In this document: positions 1 to 11,073 of the stretch, piece by piece
Numbering within the stretch: position 1 is the stretch's first letter
How the letters are laid out: each line of letters opens with the position of its first letter
Source: Ditylenchus dipsaci
Lineage: Eukaryota; Nematoda; Chromadorea; Rhabditida; Anguinidae
DNA length: 64,000 nucleotides
Assembly: GCA_004194705.1 (NCBI GenBank)
Contig: SADC01001293.1
Location: 496,001-560,000, forward strand
Direction: 5' to 3'
Program-made: the position numbers and the translations under genes
The notes under the pieces: generated by a model
What the model saw: the letters and a program-made list of their open reading frames with translations, nothing else
Database searches by the model: none
Told to the model about the DNA's origin: nothing

Positions 1-57
1 AACATACACAATTTCATAACAACAATAAAATGCGATAAATGCAATAACATCAAAGAT

Positions 58-476
58 CTATTCACCCATAACAAAATTCAGAGCAATGCCTCTAAGGTAG
101 TCCATCACATTTCTGTTTTCGTCTTCCACCACGGCCAAGATGTTCCTATCAGCTTTGACGTATTCGATGCGCTTGCTTTTCGGACGATCCCCACGGAGCC
201 ACTTCGCAAAAAGCTGGTCACGGCCTTTCTGAATTTCCTCTTTTCGAAGTTATCTAAACATATAGACAGATGTAAATGATGTAAAATATAAAATTATTAC
301 CGATACGATTGACTCAGGTTGTTCATTAACGGCTGGTAACTGATCCTCAACATTTGCCAGTTCTTCTCGACTTGTTCCACCACGGCTACCTGATTGACTA
401 CCAGAACGGCTTGCTGTTCAGTATCTTCATCACTTGAATAGCCTTCGATAAGATATAGCATGCTTCGAGCGTCCAT
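58..476 (-). CDS. Small two-exon hypothetical protein
   Basis: I do not recognise this protein. On the minus strand an ATG at 476 opens an acidic reading frame (starts MDARSMLYLIEG, then a Ser/Asp/Glu patch). A second open stretch runs from about 239 down to a TAG at 58-60 and ends in MDYLRGIALNFVMGE. They join across a short AT-rich intron if the donor is a GT near 300 and the acceptor is at 240-241, giving a product of roughly 110 residues with no signal peptide or membrane segment. What makes it look real is the related exon at 2830-2970, which matches the last 40 residues. The exact junction is uncertain because the obvious GTAATA donor at the end of the first frame does not keep phase. 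Confidence 0.45.
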
Positions 477-567
477 CACTAAAAAAACTTTTAATGTTAT
501 AACACAGCAATTATTCTAAAAGCAAAAATGTATCACAAAAAATAAACAAATTATCGGTATTATTTTT

Positions 568-702
568 CTTCCCGGGAGCAAAACGGCCCGGTAGCGAAAC
601 GGCCCGGTAGCGAAACGGCCGGTAGCGAAACGGCCGGGAGCGAAACGGCCCGGGAGCGAAACGGCCCCGGAGCGAAACGTCCTGGGAGCGAAACGTCCTG
701 CT
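568..702. repeat. Minisatellite, GGTAGCGAAACGGCCC-type unit
   Basis: About nine head-to-tail copies of a 15-16 base unit (AGCGAAACGGCCC core) with small variants. It is much more GC-rich than its surroundings. It yields Arg/Phe/Pro-rich open frames that are by-products of the repeat, not genes. Confidence 0.85.
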
Positions 703-1443
703 CCACTTTTCATGTGCATGGTGCTCATGTTTCTTGCATTTAGATGATAACCCGGTAATTTCTATGCTTTCTTCAAAAAGTTCCGACCATAAACAGATAG
801 ATTGTAACTGTTTGATTAAAAAAGAACAACAGTAATAATATACAGGGTGTTTCAAGAATTTCGCTAAAAAGTTCGGACACGGACAATTGTTCCCGACGCC
901 GATTGTTCCCGGCGGCCGATTGTTCCCGGCTTATATAAAAGGGACAATTGTTCCCGTCCTATATAAAATGACCGATGGTTCCCGGCTAGTATAAAAGGGA
1001 CAATTGTTCCCGTCCTATATAAAATGACCGATTGTTCCCGGCTAGTATAAAAGCGACAATTGTTCCCGGCATATGTAAAATGACCGATTGTTCCCGTCGA
1101 CCGATTGTTCCCGGCTGGTATAAAAGGGACACACGGCCCCCTAAAATTCAAATCTTAGTGCAATAGGAAAATTTGGCGCCAAACGATTTTTTTTCAAAAA
1201 CAATCATTTTTAGACCCTTTCGGAGTCTTTCTGTTTCGTACGCCTGATCTGGTTTTTTCCTTATTGCCTTGGCATATTCATGACCAAAATATTGCTCACA
1301 CGAAGGGTTTTCAAATGAGCCATTACTTGCCTATGAAACACGCAAATTATCAAAATCATAATTAACTTCTGTGAAAATTTTCAATATTTCTTCATTGTTC
1401 GGTTCGCTAAATTGAGATCCTGAAAAGTTTTTTCGACTACTTA

Positions 1444-1705
1444 CCGTATTTGCTGTAATAATCGGCCATGGCCGTTTATTTTTCAACCCCTAAAAAATCG
1501 AATTTTTTTTTTTCGATTTTGAGATTTTTGGGTGCTCAACCACAATCTGAAAAGTGGAACCAGGAGGGCTCATGTTAACTAAGAAAATGCATAAAACAGA
1601 TTTGAAAAATATTGACTCTGGACTGAGATATAGGTCTCTGGGGGTGGCCGTTTATTAGAGAGTGGCCGTTTAATAGAGAGTGGCCGATTATTAGAGCAAA
1701 TACGG
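1444..1705. mobile_element. MITE, CCGTATTT...TCTAATAA family, copy 1
   Basis: Inverted termini TA-CCGTATTTGCTGTAATAA and TTATTAGAGCAAATACGG-TA. Three imperfect repeats of GTGGCCGTTTAATAGAGA lie next to the right end, and a TGGCCGTTTATTTTTCAACC block next to the left end. The same terminal formula recurs at 15.4, 19.4, 25.8, 35.4, 41.3, 47.6 and 51.2 kb. Confidence 0.7.
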
Positions 1706-2332
1706 TATGCACAAACGAAATCGGGAACTTTTAGAGTAGTAAATAAGCTACATTTTCGTACCAAGGAAGTATGCAAAAAATGCAAATTTAGGGTGCCTAA
1801 TGCAAAAGTTAGATGGAAAACGCGAAAACCCCTATTTTTACTCGAGAAAATGCCAGTTGTTTGCTTTGATTGGTCTCTAGTTTTCAAAATTCTGACTTTA
1901 CAAAAATCGTTCTGACTTTTCTGGTAGCTGAGTATACAGGCTACATTTTGGTATAAAAATTGTACGAAAAACTATGTGGTTTTGCACTTTTTGTCTGTCG
2001 TTTATTTCGGTATAATTTGTTTACCATTTCAGGCGAGCCTAATGGTCCGACCAAGACGTGCTACTGCAGTGCAGAAAGACCCGGAAACAAAGCAAGCTAA
2101 CTCACTAAGTTGCTGTCATCGCTGAGTAGGTGGACCTTATCACTTGCAAGAGCTACGAGGAAGTCGATGCCGATTTGTCTATCGGGTTTGCTGATGTCTT
2201 TTTCAGGTTTGCACTTTTTATAAGTTGAGTGTTCACCCCGATCTTACCCACAAATCTTATGTTAGATGAAAGAATCTTACCCAAAAATCTGATGTTACGT
2301 CAAGACAGCTGTTTCAAAACATAAAACGAATA

Positions 2333-2492
2333 CAGCCGACTCTCGATTTAACATACGGTCGATTTAACATACACCCCCGATTTAACATACAGCTGGGCCG
2401 GTCCCTTCAATAATAGACTCCGTCAAATTACCCCCAGATTTAACATACGGCTGGGTCGGTCCCAGGGTGTATGTTAAATCGAGAGTCGACTG
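2333..2492. mobile_element. pogo-like MITE with GATTTAACATAC repeats
   Basis: Ends TA-CAGCCGACTCTCGATTTAAC and GTTAAATCGAGAGTCGACTG-TA, with a TA duplication. The interior holds further copies of the GATTTAACATAC motif and a GGGCCGGTCCC block shared with relatives at 39.6 and 52.0 kb. The CAGTCGA-type end plus TA duplication is characteristic of pogo/Tigger-like non-autonomous elements. No coding capacity. Confidence 0.7.
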
Positions 2493-2829
2493 TATATGCC
2501 ATGTTAGTTGTGAATGCATGGAGAATTGTCATAACCGTGAAAAAATAGAAATTAAAAAATAAACGGAAATTTTTGTTTGAAAAATTTGAATTTCATAGAA
2601 AAATATTCTTGGCGTTTTGTTTGTCTTGAACTGCACTAATATTTGAACTTTAGGGGACCGTGGACAACTGTTCCCAGTTTACATGAGAAACCAGTTTTAA
2701 ACCTGTCAGTACTATAAAAGCGTACTCTCTCCTAAAACATTCCGCTTTATGAATGGTTATTACTAACTTTATTGTCCTTTCCCATACGACATCAAAACGA
2801 AATAATAACACAACAACAAAGATAAAATT

Positions 2830-2970
2830 CTACTGATCTATCACGAAATTGTGAGCCAGTCCATGGAGGTAATCAATCAGATTAATTTGAGGATAGCGCT
2901 GGACTCTCCCCAAGATCCTAGCATCAGCTTCTCCTGACATACGCTGCCTACCATGCGCGTAAGACTTCAC
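2830..2970 (-). pseudogene. Exon paralogous to the 58-239 exon
   Basis: On the minus strand, after a TTTTAG acceptor at about 2971, an open frame encodes a segment ending YLHGLAHNFVIDQ and stopping at TAG (2830-2832). It aligns with the C-terminus of the gene at 58-476: EADARIL against KADRNIL, then DYLHGLAHNFV against DYLRGIALNFV. No matching first exon was found upstream, and the piece lies inside a transposon-like element. It is either a captured or duplicated exon, or the 3' end of a gene I could not complete. Function unknown. Confidence 0.4.
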
Positions 2971-3881
2971 CTAAAAATTAAGTTTGAGTCGAAAAAAGTT
3001 AGGATGAAATGATTGGGATAAAATAAGTGTGTAAGTACTATCACAGGTGTCCTGATGCGGCAACCTGAAATCCAGGGTCTTAGCTGGTCGTACTGAGGTG
3101 TTGTTAGCTAAGTGCTAGTTACCAGCTATTGGCTGTAGGGTAGTCAGAGGCGCAGCCAGAAAAATCTGCCGGGGGTCTAAAGCCCCCAAAAAGGTCATTT
3201 TACCTACACCTTCTTTGGAGTTTATAGTCTTTTTTATTTACAACGTTTTTCGAAAAGCCTGACTGGAAAGGAAATTTTAGACCTCCCCCCCTCCCCCTGC
3301 CTACACCCAGAGGCGTATCCAGGAAGGCGTATCCGTGATCGATGCGGGCAAGTAGATTAGCAATGAAATTAAAATCCATATCGGCACTAAAGTATTTGTC
3401 GATAAAAAGAGGAAAATATGTGCACGAAAGGTGAATAACAACAGCAATATCAAAAATAAATCCAAAACTTGAAAAATAAAACTGTCTTCAAGAGCTATAT
3501 AATAGCCGGAACAATTGTCCCTTTTATACGAGCCGGGAACAATCGGTCGACGGGAACAATCGGTCATTTTACATATGCCGGGAACAATTGTCGCTTTTAT
3601 ACTAGCCGGAACAATCGGTCATTTTATATATGCCGGGAACAATTGTCCCTTTTATATAAGCCGGGAACAATCGGCCGCCGGCAACAATCGGCGCCGGAAC
3701 AATTGACACGTACCGTAAAAAGTTATGGCGATTTAAAAGTGCTCGAAATTGTTGAAACACCCTGTAGTTCCGTAACTGACTACACTAAGGACACATGGGT
3801 AGAGTCACAAAATCAACAACACCACACTTTATTGCAGAAAAATCTAACAAGAATAAATCAACAATGGAATTTTTCTTCAGC

Positions 3882-4828
3882 TTAGGTCTCTATGGCGGCG
3901 GTCTCAGTAGCTTTGTGATGGCTCTTGTGTAGACCAGCTGACTTCCATGCTTGACAACACATTTGATCAGACCCTTTGCAAGAAGCTGAAATCAGGAGAT
4001 GAAGTGGAATGCTCAACTGCAAATAAATGCAACCTCACGGAGTCCAGCTTTCGCCAAAGAAGCTCGAACCTTGAGTCGCTCCGAAACGACCGACGGAGTA
4101 ATCAGCTTGACGAGAGGATCTGAAGTTTACACGTGAGTCTGAGTGAACCAACAAGTCGATTTCAAAAATTGTTCGAAATGGTCGAGATTTTTTCGAACGT
4201 TCGACTTCGAACCAAACGTTCGAAAATTTTCGAATTCGAACCGAACTTTCTATTCTAAATATATCGAACATCGTACCAAATACTTTCAATAAGAACTTAG
4301 AAACACGAAAAAAGATTCGACCAAGTATGCGCAGCATCATAAAAAGGCATCGAAAATGGGTTAGGCTCGTTTTGAAGTTCGAATTCGAAAAAAAAACCAA
4401 AATTGTCAAATCGAACATCCGAAAATGTTTATTTCATTTTGAACCCGAACTTCGAACCGAACGCTCCTTCGAAAATTTTCAAACACGCACTTCGAACCAA
4501 ACGTTCGTTAGAAAAATTTCAAACTCGAACGTCCGAATCAAACAGAACGTTCGACAACCCTACAAACAATACAAAATGAGACACTTACTTCCTTGTACAA
4601 TTTGTCATATGTGGCTTGATCGAAGAGCGCCATGTTTGAGAGCTTGTCACGGACCTTTCCCTTCGACCACTTCTTCTTCTTAGCCTTTCCACCACTGCCG
4701 CCACCTCCGGCATCCTAGAAAATCAAAACTTAGCTTGATATTTTTTTTTCACAAGACTCTAACCTTTTTCTTTGCTGGAGCCTTTCCGCCTTCGGGTCCA
4801 CTTTCTTCGAAGACTTTGCAGCTGGCAT
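3882..4828 (-). CDS. RPS25: Small ribosomal subunit protein eS25 (RPS25), with frame lesions
   Basis: eS25 is a basic protein of the cytosolic 40S head near the E site, needed for some IRES-driven initiation. Minus-strand exons: 4764-4828 (ATG at 4828, [13 protein letters not shown] then GGKAPAKKK), 4589-4714 ([18 protein letters not shown] and [13 protein letters not shown]), 4034-4119 ([18 protein letters not shown]) and 3882-3985 ([21 protein letters not shown]). This order matches eS25 along its full length of about 115 residues. The frame is not continuous. One base is missing after DPK in exon 1 (near 4789), one at the start of exon 3 (near 4119), and one in the tail (A-run at 3912-3914), after which the expected [14 protein letters not shown] reappears. 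Uncorrected, the last exon stops at 3890-3892. Intron 2 is filled by a hAT-like end. It is either a decayed copy or base-calling error; identity is certain. Confidence 0.9.
4128..4562. mobile_element. hAT-like remnant with CGAACGTTCGAA repeats inside RPS25 intron 2
   Basis: Many copies of TTCGAA/AACGTTCG motifs in both orientations, ending at the right with GTTCGACAACCCTA, the inverse of a typical hAT start TAGGGTTGTCG. No matching left end is legible, so this looks one-ended or truncated. It lies between exons 2 and 3 of the ribosomal protein gene and comes within a few bases of exon 3. Confidence 0.5.
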
Positions 4829-4872
4829 GCTTTGAAAGAAAATCAAATCCACTTGGACTGCGTTTTGGGATG

Positions 4873-5290
4873 CAGTCGAACCTTGATAAACAGGCACCCC
4901 ACAAGTTCGTTCCCCCACTGGGTCCGACACTTTTCCAGCTCGATTTTCAAAGCTTTTTTTAAACTCTGTTATGACAGTCCAGTCTCAAATATCGCAAGGA
5001 CTCTGATTTTACCGATCGGTTTCCAGAATCCAAAAACTTTTTTCTGTAGAATAGCAAAACCTCGATAAACCCATTACAGAAATAGAGTGCCGTTTATCGA
5101 GGTTTTGCCTTTTTAGAGAAAAAAGTTTTCGTATTCTGAAAACGATCGGTAAAACCGGAATCCTCGCGATATTTGAGACCGGACTGTCAAAACAGAATTT
5201 AAAAAAAAAAGCTTTAAAAACCGAGCTGAAATGTGTCGGACTCAGCGCGGGAACGAACTTTTCGGGGTGCCATTTATTTAGGTTCGACTG
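4873..5290. mobile_element. pogo-like MITE (CAGTCGAACCT ends)
   Basis: Left end CAGTCGAACCTTGATAAAC and right end AGGTTCGACTG-TA. The interior is a long imperfect palindrome: the block with CGATCGGT and AAAACCTCGATAAACC around 5010-5070 is mirrored at 5090-5150. It lies just upstream of the RPS25 start, close enough to matter for its promoter. Confidence 0.55.
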
Positions 5291-5514
5291 TACATTGAGA
5301 GCAAAAAAGAGAATAGAAACATATTATGAGCTCGTGAATTGCATTAGCATACTGCTACAGGCAGAAATGCAGATCTCCATAAATTACAATCATCGTGTGA
5401 GTTTTTGAGAATCACAAATTGTGATCGATAAATAATCTAAACGTTTGAAGACAAGTCCCTTTTTTAACTATTAATTCTTCGCTGAATTTACACCATAAAA
5501 CGCTATACAACTAT

Positions 5515-6306
5515 CTCACACGGGAAGTGCACGACCCGACTGTGGCCTATTGAAGAACCTCATATACCAAAAGATAGCCCTAGTCTTGCTGATTACGGAG
5601 ATGCGCGCAGAATCTGCTATAGAGTGATCTACGTCGAGATATTGATCTTCGAAAATTGTAAATTGTGGCAGCTAGGATATATAACTGACTAACATCACAT
5701 TCAAGTCAGCATAGCAAGTCAGTATGGTACAGTGGAGACACTACCCGTCGCCCTTTTAAATGTCACAGGTTCGACTACCAGCTGGTGCATTTTTTATTTT
5801 TTGTGGTATGGTATTGTATGTTTCGACTATGTTTATTTTACAGATATAATGGCTTTTTCCGTAGGAGTCCGTGAATCTTGGTCAGACTTGCCGAGAGCCA
5901 AATTGTGCAGGCGTCAGTTTCATTCATTGCTTTTATTGCGAACGATATCTTTGTTTTGATCATTTTATTGTGAACAAACACTGTCATTGATAATATTTTG
6001 TTTACGAATAAAATTTGTACGAAAAAATAAAAATTAAAAAATGCAGCAGCTGGGAGTCGAACCTGTGACATTAACAAGGGTGACCGATAGTGTTTCCATT
6101 GCACGATACTAATTTGTTTGAATGTCATGTTAGTCAGTTATATATCCTAGCTGCCAGATTTTACAATTTTCGAAGATCAATATCTCGACGTAGATCGCTC
6201 CATAGCAGATTCTTCGAGCGGGCCGTAATCAGCAAGACTAGGGCTATCTTTTGGTTTATGAGGTTCTTCAATAGGCCACGGTCGGGTCGTGCACTTCCCG
6301 TGTCAG
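5515..6306. mobile_element. 0.8-kb foldback with tRNA-like segments in both arms
   Basis: The first 280 bases (CTCACACGGGAAGTGCACGA onward) recur in inverse order up to CTTCCCGTGTCAG at 6306, with only scattered mismatches. Near the inner end of each arm is a tRNA-like stretch: TGGTACAGTGGAGACACTAC followed by CAGGTTCGACTACCAGCTG at about 5722-5785, and its mirror at about 6041-6105. The central 240 bases are AT-rich. The open frames across it are not conserved between arms. Confidence 0.75.
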
Positions 6307-6344
6307 CTTTTGGGGTATAGACGTCATGTACCTTTTGGGTACAT

Positions 6345-7175
6345 TGTCAATTTTCCGCCACCAATTTTCCGCGGACAATTTTCCGCCGACTTACCACCTG
6401 AGTACCGATACGTCGTTGCTGTCTCGGTACCAACACCCGAGTACCCATACCTGGCACTTAAATGGTACCACCATCAAATACCACCACTCAAATGGTCATA
6501 CCATTTGAGTACCTTTAATGAGGTTAAAATCGAAAACACCCGACAGAATGTGTAAATCTCTCGTCAAAATAAGTAAATCTCCTTCAAATTTTTAAAACTT
6601 CTTGTTCTTGGTGATTACTTTTCAATTTTTTTATTTTTTGCACCAGCATGTAGCCCTGAATCTCTAGTTTCTAATGAGCCATCAACTGGCTTACTTCAAT
6701 ATTGAAAAGTGCGAGAACAACTACATTTTTCAAAACTACACCTATTTTACAAAAAAAATGAATTGTTTCTTCCTGTTTTTAATGTTGTAAACAGCCAGTT
6801 GATAGCTTATTAGAAACCAGAGATTCAGGGCTACATTATGGTGCAAAAAAATAAAAAAAATTGAAAAGTAAACACCAAGAACAAGAAGTTTTAAAAATTT
6901 GACGGAGATTTACTTATTTTGACGGGAGATTTACACATTTTGACGGGTGTTTTCACCTACAGCCCTTTAACGATACCATCATCTGATACCAATACTCGGT
7001 CGCTGCCTTGCTACTACCAACTGAGTACCACTTTCTCGTACAACCACCTCCAACTACCTAGTGGTTTACTACGAGATAGGAAACCACGACGGATGCCTAG
7101 ACTAATGTCTGGTGTCAAAACAGAGATTTAATAGTGGCGGCGGAAATATGTCGGCGGAAAATTGATCGGTAGCGA
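6345..7175. mobile_element. Nested inverted-repeat element (outer 6345-7175, inner 6537-6953)
   Basis: Outer arms share TTTTCCGCCGAC-type repeats (6350-6390 and 7135-7170), each followed inward by GTACC-rich simple repeats (GAGTACC/GGTACC units at 6400-6510 and 6960-7070). Between them is a near-perfect palindrome, 6537-6953, starting ACACCCGACAGAATGTGT and ending GACGGGTGT, whose arms include CAGGGCTACA. It looks like one foldback inserted into another. Confidence 0.65.
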
Positions 7176-7718
7176 CCTTTTGTCCAATTCTGGAAAAGAG
7201 GTGCACAATGTAACACGCCATAACGTAACATGTCGTAACACGTACAGGGTGTCCAAAAAACCACTAAACTTCAAGGGCACCGAAAATCCCCTTTTTAATT
7301 TTACTTTTTTGTGCATGATACGTCATCTTATAGCCCTGGAAATTTTCTAGCTAATGGTATATCAACATTCCCTAAGTGAAATGATATAGTGGGTAAATAA
7401 ACAGAATAAATGAAAAAACCGGATTTTCAATCTCCGGATTTTCTGTTTTTGTAGACTTAAAAAATTATTGATGTATTTTCAGGTTGAATATTAATATCGA
7501 AATTTATCTTGCGAAAATATTTCAGACACATGATTTCGTAGCCCTTTCTTTTTTTCTTTCTATTGGTATATAAAAATTTTCCGGGTTATTTTCAAAAGGT
7601 CAGCAATCGGCTCTTAATACAAATAAAGTCATTTCACAAAATTTGAAAAGGACTTTTGTCACCTAAACTGACCGAAATTTCGCTTGAGTGTTTTGCGCTG
7701 TTATTTTTTCTTGACATT

Positions 7719-7963
7719 TGTTGTAGCGCAGATCAAGAGCTACAAAACCCTTTAAAGAAAAAAAAATTTAAATTAAAATGTTGAGATATGGCCTTATGAA
7801 AACACCAAATCCATTAAAAAACGACTGAAATTTGAAAAAATTAAGAAAAGTTTATTTTTTAGCCATTTTCGGGTTTTTTTTTCAAAAAGTCATAACTCAA
7901 CATTTATATTTTCGAAAAATATTATGTAAAATGGTTTTGTAGCGCTTGATCTGCGCTACAACA
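7719..7963. repeat. 245-bp palindrome
   Basis: TGTTGTAGCGCAGATCAAG at the left is mirrored by CTTGATCTGCGCTACAACA at the right, with imperfectly matching AT-rich arms between. No coding capacity; probably a MITE. Just upstream, at 7244, is a lone CAGGGTGTCC-type terminus with no partner found. Confidence 0.6.
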
Positions 7964-8670
7964 TAGTGCATGAATGTTATCACAGCACATGAAATTTTAT
8001 TCTATTTTTCTGACGACGAGTCAATTTGACAAAACAGAAAATACGATTTTTTGATTTGTAGGCAGAGTTTTGGCTTTTATGATGTCGCAAAAAAGAATAT
8101 CCAGAAACTGGATCTTTGAGGGAAAATCGTAAATTCTCTGTGAAAAAATGATCACTTTGATGCAAGTTTGGGCTCAATAGATAGCTCTGATCCAGGTTAA
8201 AATTTTGGGTGGTTTTGCGCCTAGGTGAAAAAGAAATTTTGGTGACTAGCATCCAAATTTCTCAAAATTTTAGGTGGTTGAGGGTGACCGAAAACAGCCT
8301 ACTTTCAGGAGGGGTTTTCACCATCTCATACCAACTTTTTTCAAAATTTTTTGCACTATCGTGTTCAGCGAGAAATTCTGAGTCGATTCGGGCAATTACT
8401 ACGCATGGGAGGCGGAGTGTTAAGTTTAGTGGTCTTTCACATATTTGTCACGAAAGAGGCTGCTAGAAAAGCTCCCAAGGACTTTTTGAGCACCCGGTAT
8501 TGAGTATTTTCAAGCTGTCTTACCATGTTTTTCAACATGAGACATTGCAAAAGATACTCAAAAGAACCAGCTTTTTTGCTTTTGGCTAATCTAAATGGGT
8601 TCTGAGCGATGCTGAAAAGGAGAGGGCTTGGTGTAGTGCATACAATAACAGTCAAAAAAATCGACGAATT

Positions 8671-9353
8671 TTTTCTAAGTTATTTTAAATAAATTCAAAG
8701 CAATGTTTCTTAGCTATAATTCGGTATGTCAAGCTTTCCTTTTAGATTTTTCTGGGAAAATTCTTGATAAAAAAATGGAAAAGTGTCAATTTCTAGTCAA
8801 AATCAAAGTAAATTCAAGGGAAAATAGCCGCTTGACGGTATAAAAAATGGATTTTCTCATAATATATATCATCAAAAACTGCCATTTTATGCATTATTCG
8901 AAAGCTCTTTAATTTCTCTAAAGAGCGAAATGTCGATCGTTTTATTAAAATGACATAATGATGAGGTACAGACGGTTGAAGCTTTAAAAAGTAAAAAACT
9001 TATCTTTTTCCCATTTTTGAAGTATTTTTTTTCTTTTAAAGCTTCAATCGTCTGTACCTCATCATTATGTCACTTTAATAAAACGATGGAAATTTCGATC
9101 TGTAGAGAAATTGAAGAAGTCTCGAATAATGCATAAAATGGCAGTTTTTGATAAAATAAATGATGAGAAAATCCACTGTATATACGGTCAAGCGGCTATT
9201 TTCCCTTAAATTTACTTTGATTTTGACTAGAAATTGATACTTTTCCATTTTTTTATCGAAACTTTACCCAGAAAAATCTTAAAGGAAAGCTTGACATACC
9301 AAATTATAGCTAAGAAACAGTGCTTAAAAATTTATTATAAATAACTTAGAAAA
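8671..9353. mobile_element. 680-bp near-perfect palindrome
   Basis: The two halves (8671-9005 and 9015-9353) are inverse copies along their whole length: CTAAGTTATTTTA, GTCAAGCTTTCCTTT, AATAGCCGCTTGACG, TGCATTATTCGAAAG and GACATAATGATGAGGTAC all recur inverted. The hinge is only a few bases near 9010. It is AT-rich and non-coding, and would form a very long hairpin. Confidence 0.75.
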
Positions 9354-11073
9354 ATTTAAAAATTACTAACTGTTGATATTCCGCAGTGATCTACTTTTTT
9401 CGCCCATGGTCAAATATGAAGTGTTTCATAACGATGAATTTATGAGCATATTTCAAACCAAAGCGCACTTTTAAATGAAAATTGACCATGCTGGACACGA
9501 TTTTGGTGTCAAAATCATATTTTTCTACCGCAGAAACAAATTTCGCAGTTGATTTAAATTTATTATTTTTTTGAGTGATCAATTTGTTTTGCCTAGAACT
9601 TCTGCGCGCATGGCTTTTTTTTTCTCGATTTTTTCATGACTATCTGATGGAGACAGCCAAATTGTCTGCTCTATCAGAATCTGGCGTCAAAAATTAGGGG
9701 GCCGTACTTTTAATGCCGAGAATTTATTAACTTTGGGCTAAAAAATAACTTTGGAAAAATTAGGGGGTTTACTTTATTGTGTTTTTATGAAGATTTATCT
9801 ATTCAAATGCAAAAACTTTGTATACCAAAAATAGCCCGTTCAATTCTGCATAGAAAATATTTTATAAGTGCATAGGTTTAGTGGTATATACATGGCGAAA
9901 AATAGAAAAAACAAAGAAGAACCTAGCTGTTCATAGCTCCCATAACAGCCAACTTTGAAATGGCTCAAAAAACTGAACTGTTTTTAGCAAAGTTTCTTAG
10001 AATTGTCTGCTCTACATGGTGTTTTAGAAAAACTCCCCCATCTGTAAAAAGTTGGTGTACGCAACCCCTTGCCCGGCCGATTTCCGAATTTTTCGGAAAC
10101 CTCCGACGACGACCATTTTCTACATCTGTATTGTTTTTTATCACTGGCCGGATTGTCAACAAAATACTGCTTTAAAATTTTATAAAAATACATATTAGGT
10201 ACACTTTTTCACTTTTACATTAGTTACATTTTTTAAATTACAGAGTTTTTGAATATGTATTATTGTTTTTGTAGTCTTGGTTGTGAGTAGTCCGCGAGGA
10301 AACGCATCTTGCCTATCAATTTAAATAGCAATTCTCTCTAACCCAATTATTATTATAATGAGCACCTGTGTATGTAGTAGAAATATGCAATTAGCCAAAA
10401 TTTTAAGCTATATTTTGTCTGAATGACGCTGGAATATTTTTTACCTTCAAAATTTTACATAATAAATTAATATGTTGGTTGGTGCTTTTTCTAAATTGAA
10501 GCATTTTCTACAAGCTGCGTTATTTGAAATTTCTTTTAAAAAGCAAAATTTTGACCCATCGAGTTGGACCCTGATCGACCCTTTTTTATTTTATTTTGAC
10601 AGTGCCAAATATTACAAGCATTCCGATTTTTACGATCGTTTTTGCGAAACCTAAATTTTTTTCACCTAAACAAGCGAAACTAAACCTAACAACTTTTTTA
10701 TAGTGTAAGGTATTTATGTGGTGTCTTCGCTTGTTTAGATTTAAAAAACTCAGGTTTTTTAAAACGGGTTAATCTTTTTTTAGCAAATGTGAAATTTATT
10801 GCATAATTGCTTACGTCACACATTTGGTTCTGTAATTCGATTTGATTTTTAATAAATAAACAAATTGCTTACCCAATTAACAAACTATCAGCAATAAAGT
10901 TGACATTTTAGAAATGCATTCACGGGGAAAACTTAAATTTGTATTTTGATTTGTTTAGAAATGTGTTTTTTAATGTGTCCTCCTGCCTAAATAACTTTTT
11001 ACATAGTTGTAGAATATTGATTATTTTTAACATTTTTCTAATTCGCTATTAGTTTATTACTTTACTATTTTTT
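9354..11073. other. AT-rich gap without a supportable gene
   Basis: Open frames here (for example at 9391-9582 and 9960-10175) are short, lack splice context and resemble nothing I know. A small inverted repeat lies at about 10660-10760 (CCTAAACAAGCGAAAC against CGCTTGTTTAGATTT). The 3' part is the upstream region of the receptor-like gene starting at 11074; no promoter element is recognisable. Confidence 0.5.

Larger units (their letters stand above)
843..3764. mobile_element. Long TIR element, CAGGGTGT ends, TA duplication
   Basis: The ends read TA-CAGGGTGTTTCAA on the left and TTGAAACACCCTG-TA on the right, so the target duplication is TA, as in Tc1/mariner-type elements. Inside each end lies a block of about 230-250 bases built from alternating GACAATTGTTCCCG and GACCGATTGTTCCCG motifs separated by TATAAAA stretches (880-1135). 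The block is repeated in inverse orientation at 3504-3710. Two smaller MITEs (1444-1705, 2333-2492) and a host-like exon (2830-2970) lie within. No transposase was seen, so this is a non-autonomous or composite element. Confidence 0.6.

Noticed and set aside
511..855. Arg/Phe/Pro-rich open frames
   Set aside because: They are translations of the AGCGAAACGGCCC minisatellite in two overlapping frames and have no splice or conservation support.
864..1151. Open frame of repeated GNNRS/GTIGHF words
   Set aside because: It is the GACCGATTGTTCCCG terminal array of a transposon read as protein; the inverse array at 3.5 kb gives the same artefact.
5722..5785. Functional tRNA genes at 5.7, 11.7 and 61.2 kb
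   Set aside because: B-box words are good, but acceptor stems do not pair well and the sequences belong to inverted repeats.
10472..10654. Upstream exon of the receptor-like gene
   Set aside because: The frame is Phe/Lys-rich without a membrane segment pattern, and the exon at 11074 already begins with a plausible start and N-terminus.
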